From positions 56,480 through 120,479 of the forward strand of contig JADGJC010000103.1 of the NCBI GenBank assembly GCA_027596075.1: DNA of 64,000 nt, given 5' to 3'. Origin of the DNA: Rhizophlyctis rosea. Its lineage: Eukaryota; Chytridiomycota; Chytridiomycetes; Rhizophlyctidales; Rhizophlyctidaceae. The notes beneath the pieces are model-generated. The model ran no database searches, was not told the origin of the DNA, and worked only from the letters and a program-made list of their open reading frames with translations. Made by a program: the position numbers and the translations under genes. Shown one piece after another: positions 47,806 through 58,765 of this stretch; the stretch's first letter is position 1, and each line of letters begins with the position of its first letter.

Positions 47806-50055
47806 ATGTATTATTACCACCTGCACTTTCAAATATACGATCAGAACAATTCAGCGAGCAACTTGGGCTCCGCCGCAAAACCGTCCCTGCCTTCCGACGT
47901 TTTTGAAACCCTTGCCCCATATTACGGCCTATCCGCCTCCATCACCAAAAGATCACGCAAAGGAAAAGGAGCCGCTTCCAGCGCCACCCCAACACCCGCG
48001 TTATCGCAAACATTACAAAAGCCAAACGAAAATACTTCAACCGGGTCGCTACGGCGAAGTCAAGGGGATTGGCGGGTCGGTGCTCTGACCATAGAGTCTA
48101 TCATCATGGCGGCTGCGGATGGAGATGACGGGGAATGGGAAAACTGGGACGATTTCGAGGAGGTCCAGGACGGGAACGAAGAGGAGGTGGAGCTTTCAAG
48201 ACTCCAATCAACTCTGCCCGAGGATGCTCGACGTGGATCGCCTGCCCCTCTCCCAGAGCGTGAGCGGACACCATCCACGCCGGTTAGATATAGACTGAAG
48301 TCGTCCCCGAACACCAAACGTAAGCCGCATATAGTGCCAACCAGCGGAGCATTCATACCATTTACGACTGGAAAGACGGAACTCAATGCGGGAATTCTCC
48401 ATCTATATCGAGAAAAGCAAGAAGTGGCCGATGTTCTGCAGCAAAGCTCCATTCCTCTCGCCACCGACTCTGGAAAAGGCCCTACACCCGAGGAACTTCA
48501 AACCGCAAAAGGTTCGGGGACCGTACTGTGCGTTCTTGCCGTGCCCTCCTACATGACTGCGCAGGATTTCATCCAATACATCGGCCCCGCCCTGAAATCA
48601 ATTTCACACATCCGCATCGTTCGTGATTCCCTTCCAAATCGATATATGGTATTAATGAAATTCAGAAGTGGCAAGGCAGCGGAGAAGTTTTACAAATATT
48701 TCAACGGACGCGAATTCAATTCCCTGGAACCCGAAGTGTGTCACGTCGTGTACATTCAAAGTGTGAAGTTCAACTCGCAAGCCATTCCGCCATATGCATT
48801 TCCACCCCTTCCGGACGAAAGTGATTCCGTTCTTGTGGGGAAGGGAGGTTTGAGCCAGAATCTGGCGAACGATGGTCCGTCAAGCCCACTCACAAAGTTA
48901 CCCATATCACCCACATCGCCCACATCGCCCACATCGCCCACAGCATCGACTTCAAAAGCCACGTCACCTGAACCTTCCGATATACCACCCGATCCACTCG
49001 CCCGCTCGCCATTAACCAGTCAACTCCTTGAGCTTCCCACCTGCCCAGTGTGTCTCGACCGCATGGACGCCTCTGTGACTGGTCTCCTTACCATCGTTTG
49101 CCATCATACCTTCCATTGCCACTGCCTCGCCAAATGGGGCGACAGCTCCTGCCCCGTCTGTCGCTACTCCCAAAAATCCCAACCAGAAGAAGAAGACCAT
49201 CTCAACGAATGCTTCGAATGCGGCGCGACGGAAAACCTCTGGATCTGTTTGATTTGCGGCAACATCGGCTGCGGTCGCTATCGTGCCGCCCATGCCCAGG
49301 CCCATTTTGAGAGCACGACCCATCTTTATGCCATGGAATTGGAAACGCAGCGGGTGTGGGATTACGCGGGGGATGGGTATGTGCACCGGTTGATTCAGAA
49401 TAGGGCGGATGGGAAGCTGGTGGAGTTGCCAGCGCCCACGTCAGGGGTGGCGCCAGAACCTAGTCAGAGGCAGACTAGTAGTGGAGGGCCTGTGTCATCG
49501 GATAAGATGGAGGCCATAGGGCTGGAGTATTCATATCTGCTCACATCGCAGTTGGAGTCCCAGCGGTTATGGTATGAAAGTCAGTTGAACCAGTTGCAGA
49601 CTGAGACGGCGAAGGAGATGTCCAGGGTTACGGGGCAGTTGGAGCGGTTGGAGATTGAGCATGCTTCGGTTGTAGGGGAACGCAATATCCTGGCGGAACA
49701 GGTTCCTGCGCTATTGAAGGAGAAGAAGGCAAACGATAAGCGGATGGAGAAATTGTTGGAACGGGTATTGGCTGTCGAGAGAGCGGTGAAGGAGGAACGG
49801 GACATGAATGAGAGTTTGAGGAAAAATCAGGATACTTGGAAGCAGAGGGTTGAGAAGAAGGAGGCGGTTGTTAAGGAAAAGGAGGCGGAAATTGTAGATT
49901 TGAAGGAGCAGGTTCGGGATTTGATGTTTTTCTTGGAGACGCAGAAGAAAGTGGAGGAGGCTGGAGGGGATTTGCAGGGGAGTAGTGTAGTCGGGGTTGC
50001 ACCAGCGCCAGCACCAAGCACGCCTGGTAGGGGTAGGAAGGGAAAGAAGAGGTGA
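47806..50055 (+). CDS. BRAP2/Etp1-like RING and ZnF-UBP E3 ubiquitin ligase
   Basis: A single long exon of 749 codons, unusual among these split genes. The start MYYYHLHFQIYDQ matches the conserved N-terminus of BRAP2-family proteins. Domains: an acidic and variable region to about residue 230; a BRAP2 RRM-like domain (GTVLCVLAVPSYMTAQDFIQ ... IRIVRDSLPNRYMVLMKF ... FNGREFNSLEPE); a (SPT)n spacer; a RING finger (CPVCLDRMD ... CHHTFHCHCLAKW ... CPVC); a ZnF-UBP (CFECGATENLWICLICGNIG, HAQAHFESTTHLYAMELETQ); a long C-terminal coiled coil; and a basic end (GRGRKGKKR). Animal BRAP2 tunes Ras/MAPK signalling through KSR, and yeast Etp1 is needed for ethanol tolerance. The ZnF-UBP binds free ubiquitin C-termini. 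The target in this organism is unknown. Confidence 0.94.
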   Translation: MYYYHLHFQIYDQNNSASNLGSAAKPSLPSDVFETLAPYYGLSASITKRSRKGKGAASSATPTPALSQTLQKPNENTSTGSLRRSQGDWRVGALTIESIIMAAADGDDGEWENWDDFEEVQDGNEEEVELSRLQSTLPEDARRGSPAPLPERERTPSTPVRYRLKSSPNTKRKPHIVPTSGAFIPFTTGKTELNAGILHLYREKQEVADVLQQSSIPLATDSGKGPTPEELQTAKGSGTVLCVLAVPSYMTAQDFIQYIGPALKSISHIRIVRDSLPNRYMVLMKFRSGKAAEKFYKYFNGREFNSLEPEVCHVVYIQSVKFNSQAIPPYAFPPLPDESDSVLVGKGGLSQNLANDGPSSPLTKLPISPTSPTSPTSPTASTSKATSPEPSDIPPDPLARSPLTSQLLELPTCPVCLDRMDASVTGLLTIVCHHTFHCHCLAKWGDSSCPVCRYSQKSQPEEEDHLNECFECGATENLWICLICGNIGCGRYRAAHAQAHFESTTHLYAMELETQRVWDYAGDGYVHRLIQNRADGKLVELPAPTSGVAPEPSQRQTSSGGPVSSDKMEAIGLEYSYLLTSQLESQRLWYESQLNQLQTETAKEMSRVTGQLERLEIEHASVVGERNILAEQVPALLKEKKANDKRMEKLLERVLAVERAVKEERDMNESLRKNQDTWKQRVEKKEAVVKEKEAEIVDLKEQVRDLMFFLETQKKVEEAGGDLQGSSVVGVAPAPAPSTPGRGRKGKKR
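48907..48941 (+). repeat. Short tandem repeat encoding (SPT)n in the BRAP2-like gene
   Basis: The 9-nt unit 'acatcgccc' is repeated about four times in frame and encodes SPT repeats between the RRM-like and RING domains. It could vary in length between isolates. Confidence 0.75.
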
Positions 50056-50397
50056 GGGGTCATATCCTTTCTCTCATCCTAGAGAAGGGGGTGTGTGAAG
50101 AGGGGTGGCAAACGCATTTAGCCTGAATTAAGATCATTCGTGCTAGATGTCGCGGATTGATATGGAAAACTCTGCTCGCTATTTGTCAACAGATGCCCGG
50201 TGTCCCAAGTAAAGGTTTAAATGGACACAAGAGGCTTCCTGCTCCGTTACAGGAGAATCCCTTCAAGACTTTGTGCGTTGCCTCGCCCGTAAGCACCGAA
50301 ATGGATTGACCCGTCAATAGATTATTCTGGCCTTCCCTTTTGATCGAAATGCCATTCTACTACTGCCTATCAAAAAATCTAACGTATCATTCCCCAT

Positions 50398-51774
50398 CTA
50401 TCTGACTTGAAAAAGTATCTCCACGTCCTTCCTGGCCCTCTTCAACAGCCTACTTTCCTCTCGCTTATCAACACCTCCACCAAACTCCCCAGCATCCATA
50501 CTCTGTTTCTGAACCACCAGCACCCTCAACCTTTTCAAAGCCCCCATTCCCCTAATGAACTCCACAAAATCTTCCCGTCCATAATCCTCCGCATCTAATG
50601 CCACCGAGAGCTCCTCCAAGAATCGGGAATGCGTAGATATTGTTGACAGAAGAGTGTGAGGCCATGCTCCTGGGGTGGTGTCAATCGTTAGAGATATGAG
50701 GAATGGGAAGAGAGAGAGGGACGTGGTGATCTGGGTGTGGGATTTAAAAAGCTGGTGGATTGATGTTGTTGGCGGGGGCGCGAGATCTATTATGAGGGTT
50801 TTCAAGGAGTGACGAGAGGATCCCGGTAAGGTTGTCAGAAGGGTTGATTTGGTTGACGGAGCTCCAATAAGATGGAGATGGGTAAGATTGGTAAAGGCGG
50901 TGAGAGTGCCGATTAGCGGCTCTTTGGTAATAAGTTTTAGTCGAGTTACGGTCGGCGCGGACAGTGATAATGGTGTCAAATTTAAGTTGAAGGAGGGGAT
51001 GGGCGAGTTGACACCTTGTTTCCAACGTTCTGCACGGTGGGCACGTCGGTTTGTGTGGAGCAGATCCAAGGTCCTCAGCTGGGGGTTGGAGTGGAAAAGA
51101 GCGGAAAGGCCTGCGGTAGAAATGGAGTCGCCAGACCAAGAGAGGGAGAAATGTCGAAGGTGGTGCAGAGTGCTGGACAGAGTGAGAAGGGCCGTATCGG
51201 ATAGCGTGAAGTCCACTGATGCATCATGGGCCACTATTTTTAGCGTTTCCAAGGACTTCAATGGGAGAAGGAGTCGGATCAGGAGTTCTTCATCCAAGGC
51301 GGTTAACTTCATGATTGTCAATGACAGGGCTGTCAGTGCAATTGGATTGAGACGAGTGATGATCAAGACCAAAGTTTCTGTACAAAGGTTGGTCGAGTCG
51401 AGCAGAAGGGACTGGCACATTGCCATTCTCGTTTGGTTTTCGGAGAGACATTTGTAGAATTTAGCCAGGAGGAGTGGTTCGGATATCGTGTTAGTCGCCA
51501 GGGACGGCCATTCCAAGTCTTTGTAATAGGGGCTTTTGAGTATCAGGTGTTGAAAGTGTCTGCATACTGCCGAGATTATCAAAAGGACGGGAAGGCGACG
51601 TGGTTGTTTGTCGGTAATGGAGGGGACGGGCCAAAAAGCCAACGTAGATGACGATTGAATGGGTGGTTGCAGAAGTAGGAAAATTTGTTCTTGGAGTTCG
51701 TTTGGGAGAGAGAAGAAGGAGACTGGGACGGTATTATGTTCTAAGGGCCGGTTGGTACAAACTTGGTCAGACAT
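50398..51774 (-). CDS. F-box protein with leucine-rich repeats (hypothetical SCF adaptor)
   Basis: An uninterrupted ORF. The ATG at 51772-51774 (MSDQVCTNRP) was chosen because the upstream in-frame extension to 51939 is cysteine/histidine-rich and unlike the rest. An F-box-like helix pair reads FFSLPNELQEQIFLLL ... VLLIISAVCRHFQHLIL. It is followed by loosely spaced leucine-rich repeats (LNPIALTALSLTIMKL, LKSLETLKIVAH, LHHLRHFSLSW, NPQLRTLDLLHTN, FTNLTHLHLIGAP). F-box/LRR proteins choose substrates for SCF ubiquitin ligases; the substrate cannot be inferred. The gene converges on the BRAP2-like gene with 340 bases between stops. Confidence 0.7.
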   Translation of the reverse strand: MSDQVCTNRPLEHNTVPVSFFSLPNELQEQIFLLLQPPIQSSSTLAFWPVPSITDKQPRRLPVLLIISAVCRHFQHLILKSPYYKDLEWPSLATNTISEPLLLAKFYKCLSENQTRMAMCQSLLLDSTNLCTETLVLIITRLNPIALTALSLTIMKLTALDEELLIRLLLPLKSLETLKIVAHDASVDFTLSDTALLTLSSTLHHLRHFSLSWSGDSISTAGLSALFHSNPQLRTLDLLHTNRRAHRAERWKQGVNSPIPSFNLNLTPLSLSAPTVTRLKLITKEPLIGTLTAFTNLTHLHLIGAPSTKSTLLTTLPGSSRHSLKTLIIDLAPPPTTSIHQLFKSHTQITTSLSLFPFLISLTIDTTPGAWPHTLLSTISTHSRFLEELSVALDAEDYGREDFVEFIRGMGALKRLRVLVVQKQSMDAGEFGGGVDKREESRLLKRARKDVEILFQVR

Positions 51775-52086
51775 TGAAATTGGAAAAGCGGAGAGGGGAA
51801 CGGGAGAAGTTAGAACAGAGGAGAACACATGTGAATCGGTGTGATGATTGTGATCGCAGTGGGAGCAAGCTCGGAGTTCTCCTCCCACACAAAAGGCCAG
51901 GCTTTCCAACCGGCCGAGACAAAATTTGGGGCCAGTCATTGGATGCGCTCCTTTTGCTCACAAACTCACAACCTACCACGGACATTTGACAAAAAAACTG
52001 CGGGGCAAGCGCTATAACAGAAAATAAAACAGAATCTTCAAAAGTATCCAAGTTTAATCACCACAACCTTTTTACGAAAGAGGGCC

Positions 52087-53052
52087 ATGATTATTTGGAA
52101 CCAGCTGCGGTTCGCCTGTGGGCAGTGTCAGAAGGGGCATCGAAACTCAGGATGCAAACATTTAGAGAGGCCCCTATATGAGATTCGCACGATGGGTAGA
52201 CCGCAAACTCAGTGTGGCCATTGCCGAGTCAGACGAAGAACGAAGGAGTCTGTTTCTCACGTGAAGTGTCTCTGTGGAGGGAAGGGTATGGGCATCGCGA
52301 AGCAAGTTGAAGGTACGGCCAGCTCAGGACTTCCGAGATATTTTGGTAAAGGTTAGATGACTCATATTTTGCTCCAGTGAAGGGGTTACCATATGGCTAT
52401 TTCATCTTCACGACCATAGAACCTGATGTCGATGGTTTCATCGCCTCACTTTTGGCCGCCAAGTTTTTCACGGTCACAGTTCAGACAAGGGCCACTGGAG
52501 CACGCACAATGCCAGAATCGACAGCACCAACAAACTGCTGCTCATCAACTCCTGCTGCATCCTATGACGCTCTACATCCGCACTCTCCTGCAGCTGTTCC
52601 AATAGAGATTATCTCCGCTCAAGTCCTTTCATCTGATTTCGATATCGATGCCGTTTTGGGTATGTTTCGTTCATTGGTGTTTAATATGACCATGTTCCTT
52701 CACTCATACCTGCAACATCGATATACTCTCAGAAAACCCCTGTCTTTGCCATTCGGATGGATCATGCATTTGCAAAGAGTTAGCAGTAGATCGACGTGGT
52801 CGAGATGTCATCAAAAGGGAGAAAGAGATGAAGCAGAAACATCGGACGGTTGGGGATACAATCAACGAGCAGTGGATTCAGTTTGATGATAGGAGTGGAA
52901 ATCCATCTACGCTCTTGGATCAAACGCCTAGCTTCACAACGATGTTGGATATCGCTATTTGTCAGGAGCCTTCTATCCACGCCCTATCGGATGTAATGGA
53001 AGAGCATCGTGCACCGCCGTCAACATCTCCCTATGCGACTGAAACTATGTAA
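52087..53052 (+). CDS. Copper-fist transcription factor
   Basis: Three exons fit: 52087-52285, 52378-52659 and 52784 (or 52787)-53052, about 250 residues. The first 65 residues are a copper-fist DNA-binding domain: RFACGQCQKGHRNSGCKH, PLYEI, then MGRPQTQCGHCRVRRR and HVKCLCGG. The cysteine/histidine zinc ligands and the GRP minor-groove motif are present, as in Ace1/Mac1-type factors. The rest has clustered C and T residues (PTNCCSSTPA) but no clear repeated CxC copper-sensing array. A late basic stretch (RRGRDVIKREKEMKQKHR) precedes the C-terminus. The family is fungus-specific and regulates copper or related metal genes; which metal is not shown by the sequence. Confidence 0.85.
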
Positions 53053-53163
53053 AGTGAAAGTAAATCGTCCCAAACCATCTCATGCTCAATGGGAATTCCC
53101 AAATGCGAAGGATATATAATCATCCACATAAATTGTAATGCTTAGTGATCCTGAGCCCAGAAC

Positions 53164-53211
53164 GTAGAACACATGGTAGCGGGCAATCACCAACCTGCTC
53201 ATGTGTTCTAC
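53164..53211. repeat. Perfect 12-bp inverted repeat (hairpin-forming)
   Basis: GTAGAACACATG (53164-53175) and CATGTGTTCTAC (53200-53211) with a 24-nt spacer. It starts 112 bases after the copper-fist stop codon, so it may lie in that 3' UTR as a stem-loop. Alternatively it is the scar or terminal repeat of a very short element. Confidence 0.75.
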
Positions 53212-53861
53212 TTATCTCCATTGTATTAATTAACAAAGCTCAAGATTCGATCTGCAAAGCATGGCGCCTGGGTGTGGACCCCTCAGCGATCTCATGACCG
53301 TCGTGACTGCCAAGTCTTTGTTTGCTGACGTGATCCGTCAGAACTGTGCCACCCGCGATGCCCCGCATGGCAGGGGTTTGGGGTTTGCCACCCTGTGAAA
53401 CTTCCCCGCCGTCTGGTTTGCGGCAATTCCGTCTAACCGCCCCATCACGACATTCCAAAACAGATCTCGTCCCACATACTGTTCAATATCTCCCCACACG
53501 GAAAAGACTCTTTACGTATTTTTTCAACCATAGAGAATAGGTTAGCCGGGAATAGTATAGGTGACTCGAAAGGGTAACCTGCGCAGCTGTACACCCGCTG
53601 TTTTTCGAACCGGCTATGCCACTAGACACGACACCTAAAGCTTCGAACATGGCCACGACTATGGCGACCTATGTTGGTACATCTGCTGATCTCCGGACAT
53701 TGCATGATAGAAAACAGGCCGGTCCTCCTGGTTCGGGCATATCCAAAAAAAAGTGAGGGTCTGATCTTCAAAGTGCGGCAATATCTTGATTTTTCAAGAG
53801 AATCAAGATTTGGGCCCCAGAAATAAAGGATGCTAACTAGGTCGCCACCACAAATAGACAA
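53212..53861. other. Intergenic stretch before the ZBBX-like gene
   Basis: No gene supported. Short open frames near 53,240-53,540 on both strands lack domains. Confidence 0.4.
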
Positions 53862-56401
53862 ATGTCTGAAATCGAAAAACTGGAGTTGGACAACCAAAAA
53901 ATGGAAGAGCGGTTGAATGCGTTGAGGGATTCATTAGCGAAGCAGAAGGAGAAGAGAACGTAAGTTTCCTTTTTGAGGTTATAGCTCATGTCCAAAAGAC
54001 CCAACATTGTCAGCACTTGAAGATCTCATGAATGTTTGCCGGGTGCAGGACCACCGGAAGCGAATCAGTATGGCGCGGAGGAGAAGCACGGAACGGATCT
54101 TTAGGGGCTTATGCACAAGAAGTTTTGGCTAAAAAGAGGCAGGCTGCAAAGGTTGGTTCAATGAATTGACCATAGAGAATATGTCAGTAAACATTGACAG
54201 ACCTTTGGCATCGTTTGCTCAAAAAGGCAAAGCGCGCCAGCTTCTCTGGAACAGGCACCGAAGGTACATTTTCGGCTGTATGGGAATGATTTTATAGGAA
54301 AGCTCACACCTGGAATGTTCATTGCAGCTGATCACCTCCGCAAGGGCTTGGAAACTGCCCTCAAAACGCAGGTTGGCTCAGCAAACGACCTGCGACGCCC
54401 ACAGCCAGCGCCCCTTGCTCAGGAGCGACTCCATCCCCAACCACCAGGACGAACTCAACCAGCATCTCGACCTCCTAGATTGGTGAGCGTGCTTACCATA
54501 TGAGCAACTAGAAAAACCTGAACTGATTTCGAAGCTGTTATCAAATTAGTGGCGTTTTCCATCGGGTGTCGATCAATCTGGTCCATTATCCTCGTCTTTG
54601 TCTCTATCAAGCCCCGATCTTCATACCCCGTCGTCGAACCTTGCTCATCGAGCTTCAGCACGTCGGGTTTCTTATGCTCCGTCTTACACGGCTGCCGCAA
54701 CCTCACCTCGAACCGAGGCGGGGTTTGTTGACATACCATCCATTCTTCCAACTGACGGCATCGACACCATTGATGCCCGAGACCATGCCTTTGCTGCGGC
54801 AGAGGAGGGAAGGAGCGATGACATGACAGTTACATCTCCCGTGGGCGCATCCGCCGGGTCGGGTGCTGAAGCTGGCGCAGGGATTGCGATGGGAACCAAC
54901 TCGTTATTGGAAGGGACCTTTGATGAAGCTGCCTCACATAGGGATTTCGTTGAAGCATTGGAAGAATGGCGACGAAGTCGGGGTATGGAAACTCGTATAT
55001 CTTCTTTGAGTCCTTCGCGACGGGCCAATATGGCACCACAACCACCTACTAGCAATTCCAATCCAACATCGGACTTCTATGGTCAATTTATGGGTGAAAC
55101 GTCAGGCCCCGTTCAATCCCCGGAGTCCAACATTCCGCCACACCGTCGCCCATCGGCGTTTCCGGACTTCATGCGTCTGGATGAAAATGCCGCTACCTTT
55201 AACGCTCGTCGGGGAAGTGTCGCAGCCTTCATCGGCCTCACAAGAGAAGCACGTTCGCAGTCCGACACATCAGTCTTACCCATTGTGAACGAAGTCGCTT
55301 CATTTCGACGGGAGCAGGTCGGCATGCAACGGCCCAGGTCTGGGTCGTTGGCGACATTAGGAAAAAGCTTGAGTTCGCTTGGGGCGTCATTGGGGCAGGT
55401 GCTGGGGATTTCGGGGCAACCCGGGGTATTCGATGGTGCGGGTGGGGGTGTTGGAGGTGGCTCGTTGAACACGCGGCTGTCAAGTTCGGATCCAGAAATC
55501 CATAATGCGGGGTTATCTCATGCACAAGCGGGGGAGGGGCATGTCAGCGCATCGGGTGATTCATTGCAGAATGGTGGCGGGAGAAAGGGATCCTTCCAAG
55601 TGGGAAGCCATGACAGTGGGGTGGATGTGAAGACTGGTGAGTTACGCGCTTCCCGCTACTGAAGCATTACATTTGTAGTCGTTCTAAAAGGAAGTCACAT
55701 CAAAACCAGCTCCATCAAAAGTCGGTGTATCAACCAGCACGACTACAACAGACACGCCGCCCCAATGGTCCCGCAAGGCAGCCGAAGAACTCTTTGCCGA
55801 AGCCTCCAATCGTGCTCGTCGTCCAAGCCGCGTAGTCGAAGGTCTTTCCTACATGGAAAAACTACTAATGAGTAAATACCGGGGAGCGGTGGGCAGTTCC
55901 TCAGACTTATCGAAATCCCCAACCGGGCAGGCAGAGGCTGTTCGGGAAACTAGTGGTCCAGATTTGGAGATGGGGAACACAGCCGGGGACAAAGAAGAGG
56001 TTGTCGATTTGGAAGGTTTGCCGGGAGGCGATGCGGGGACGAGCAAAGGTCAAAGAATGGGCGCATCAATACCCCCTCCGTCCAGATATGGCATACCTGA
56101 GCAAGCTTTCCCAGTGTATAATGACGAGGGAAGCAGTGGGGAGGAGCCAGACAGTGAAGAGGAATCTGCAGATGCTATCCGGAGGGGCGACAATCACATC
56201 AAACCGTCTCCCTCCTCGGTGGGCCGGACCTCGTTTGACTCCAGCCCGTCACCCGTTAGTCGTCCGCTTGCGGCAGATCTCTTTGAGATTGAAGATGTCA
56301 CAGCAAATGAGGTGGAGGTTATGCAGGGGGCTATGAGTTCGGGACGGGTAGTCGAGATGGTTGGAGGGGAGAGGTTAAGGGTTGAGGAGCCAAATGAGTA
56401 G
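53862..56401 (+). CDS. ZBBX-like cilium-associated protein lacking the B-box
   Basis: Six exons: 53862-53959, 54049-54155, 54201-54263, 54328-54482, 54550-55636 and 55710-56401, about 730 residues. The start MSEIEKLELDNQKMEERLNA and following LRDSLAKQKEKR coiled coil, then VWRGGEARNGSLGAY, correspond to the N-terminus of animal ZBBX (zinc finger B-box domain containing), including the W-x-G-G motif. A basic segment (VDLWHRLLKKAKRASFSGTG) and ADHLRKGLETALKTQ follow. Further on is SLLEGTFDEAASHRDFVEAL with EEWRRSR, like the ZBBX C-terminal ALxxWR motif, and near the end RKAAEELFAEASNR and VVEGLSYMEKLLMSKYR. The rest is low complexity. I see no cysteine/histidine B-box. ZBBX is expressed in motile-ciliated cells; a flagellar role here is inference. 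Confidence 0.6.
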
Positions 56402-56934
56402 CCGTGTATATGGGCCGACATATTTGAGACCTTGAACTCAAGGTCATTAGAATTCTGTAGCGGGTTGGGTTGTCCTTTGGTCGGGTGTATGAAGCCGATT
56501 GTTATACCTATCGCAGCAGTCCTACAACGCTCTCATCGCGTCTGCCATTATGTCAATATTCCCGTTCACCGCCTTTGGAGGGGAAATTTCAGCGCTTATG
56601 TCTGAATTATGTCATGCCCTGGTGGTGATCGCTATGGAGATTTGCGCCACCGCCACCAACTCCCCGTCAAGTCACTTTCCTTGAATTGTGTTGAATTGAA
56701 AATCAAGTCTGATGACTGCTCCTTGGCTATTCCCAGGCTCCCAGCGCTCTGCTTTTCCCCGCACCCATCTATTCGGTTTGGCTTTGACTTTGGTTGGGTC
56801 TCCCCGTTCTCCTCCACTGCTGGCAGCAAAGGGTCCAGCGCCTTCAGAGTGGATTTATCTCCATTGTATCAATTTGCAAAGGATCCATTGCCTTTCCAGA
56901 GCCGCATCACTTTTACTGCATCGCAAATTGGACT

Positions 56935-58663
56935 ATGAACGTAGAAGTTGACAGGGCAGTTGACTTGACGAGCGAAGAACGTGCATACAATGCGGACGCA
57001 CAGGAAAATGAACTTCTTGCTCTAGAGGTACTCATCTGTTGTATCGCGCTTTCCAATACATTTCTCGCAATAACGACAACTGCAAACAACAGGCCATTTT
57101 TGACAAGAATTTCACTTATGAGCGGACAGAAGGGAACTTCATTCGAGGGACCTTATCCATATCGCCTGCTCTAGAGTACGGAGTGGCTCTCCCCACGTTA
57201 TCCGTTCTTGCTCCATCATCAGATTCATCACCAAAACCCCCGCTTGGTGTTGTCACGTCTAATCAACCGAGTAAAGCTCAGCACCTGCCACCAATTACCA
57301 TCAAATTCCACCTACAACCTGGATACCCATCCCGCGATCCTCCCAATTTTGCCTTGGACTGCATCTGGTTGCACCAATCGAGAAAGGATCGTCTACGGAA
57401 GAAGTTAATGGACATTTGGGAAGAGGAAAAGGATGTTGCTTTATACAACTTTGCGGAATTTATTTCACATGAGCTGGTATCCTTCCTGGATCTTTTGGTG
57501 CCCTCTGATCCCCGGACGGATAGTGCCCCACAATTACAGGTTTTCCCTCCCAATATACAACCAGATGCCGATGAACTGCTGCTCATTGTCGATGCAATAT
57601 TGGAGTGGGATTGGAAGGTGGTGCAGGCTGAATTTGATGTGGGCACCTACGATTGTGGGATCTGCCTCGAAAACCGCCTGGGGGAGGACTGCTTTCGGTT
57701 CGCAGTGTGTGGCCATGTATTTTGTAGAAATTGTCTGAAAGATTATTTCAATTTGCTCATTACGGAAGGTAATGTGTTTTAGGCTTGACGTGTCGTTGCT
57801 GGCGTTGCTGTCAGGTGTTCTCACACCTCATCTTCATCAACCAGGGACAGTGAATCACGTCCATTGTCCAGAGACCATTTGCAAAAAAAGTGCCAAACCT
57901 TCCGCCATTACATCTACCGATTTAGCGACGATTGTCGGCCCCAGCCTGGCAGCTCGCTACTCTCATCTGATCCAAAAAAACCTGCTCGAATCCAATCCTC
58001 AAGTAACATACTGCCCGCGGCCCCAATGTCAAACCCCGCTCATTCGCCCTTCTCAATCAACAAAACTCTGCATCTGTTCATCCTGCTCGTTCGCGTTTTG
58101 TTACTTTTGCAATCGGTGTTGGCATGGTGCCGCCCAGGCCTGTGCAGCGTCAAATTTGATGAAAATAGCCCAGAAATGGCTGGATAGTGATGAGAAGGGC
58201 CGGGCCGAACTGGAAATGCGGTACGGGAAGAAGACGGTGCGACGGCTGGTTGAGGAGTTTGAGAGAGAACGAGAGACGTTGGAGTGGAAGAGGAATAACA
58301 CCACCGGATGCCCAACTTGCGAGATCAGTGTCTTGAAGAGTGATGGGTGCAATCATATGACTTGTTCGTGCGGAACTCATTTTTGTTATTTATGGTAAGT
58401 CCTTTCTTATTGTGTTTCAATTTGAACACTTTACCTTTGATTCAGCATGGAAATTCTCACCTTATCAATTCAGCGGTGCATATTTGGACAAACGACGACC
58501 GTATATGCATTTCAATCAGCTTGGGTCGCCATGTTATGGGCGATTGTTTGAGGGCGCTCTGCCAGGGGGACGCAACCCGGGGGATATTGATTTTGATGAT
58601 CAAGAAGTCATGAATGAGGAAGCTTTGATGGATTGGGCTTTGCGAGAAGAGGAAGAGGATTAA
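56935..58663 (+). CDS. RBR E3 ubiquitin ligase, RNF14 (ARA54)-like
   Basis: Four exons: 56935-57027, 57093-57769, 57851-58394 and 58474-58663, about 500 residues. An RWD domain comes first (LLALEAIFDKNFTYE ... PPITIKFHLQPGYPSRDPPN). Then RING1 (CGICLENRLGEDCFRF, CGHVFCRNCLKDYF), the in-between RING (YCPRPQCQTPLI, LCICSSCSFAFCYFCNRCWH) and RING2 (GCPTCEISVLKSDGCNHMTC, CGTHFCYLCGAYL). The cysteine in SDGCNHMTC sits where RBR ligases carry the ubiquitin-thioester cysteine. The C-terminus has YMHFNQLGSPCYGRLFEG and an acidic tail, as in RNF14. RNF14 in animals is involved in translation-stress responses. The last intron must use the second acceptor (58473/58474) to keep YLCGAYL in frame. Confidence 0.94.
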
Positions 58664-58765
58664 GCTCCATCTTACATTGATTTGTGGCCCTCTTGACTCC
58701 TCATTCTCATGTAAATATCCATCCTTTGTAAATATATACTTTTTGTTGAGGGCACAAGGGTCCAT

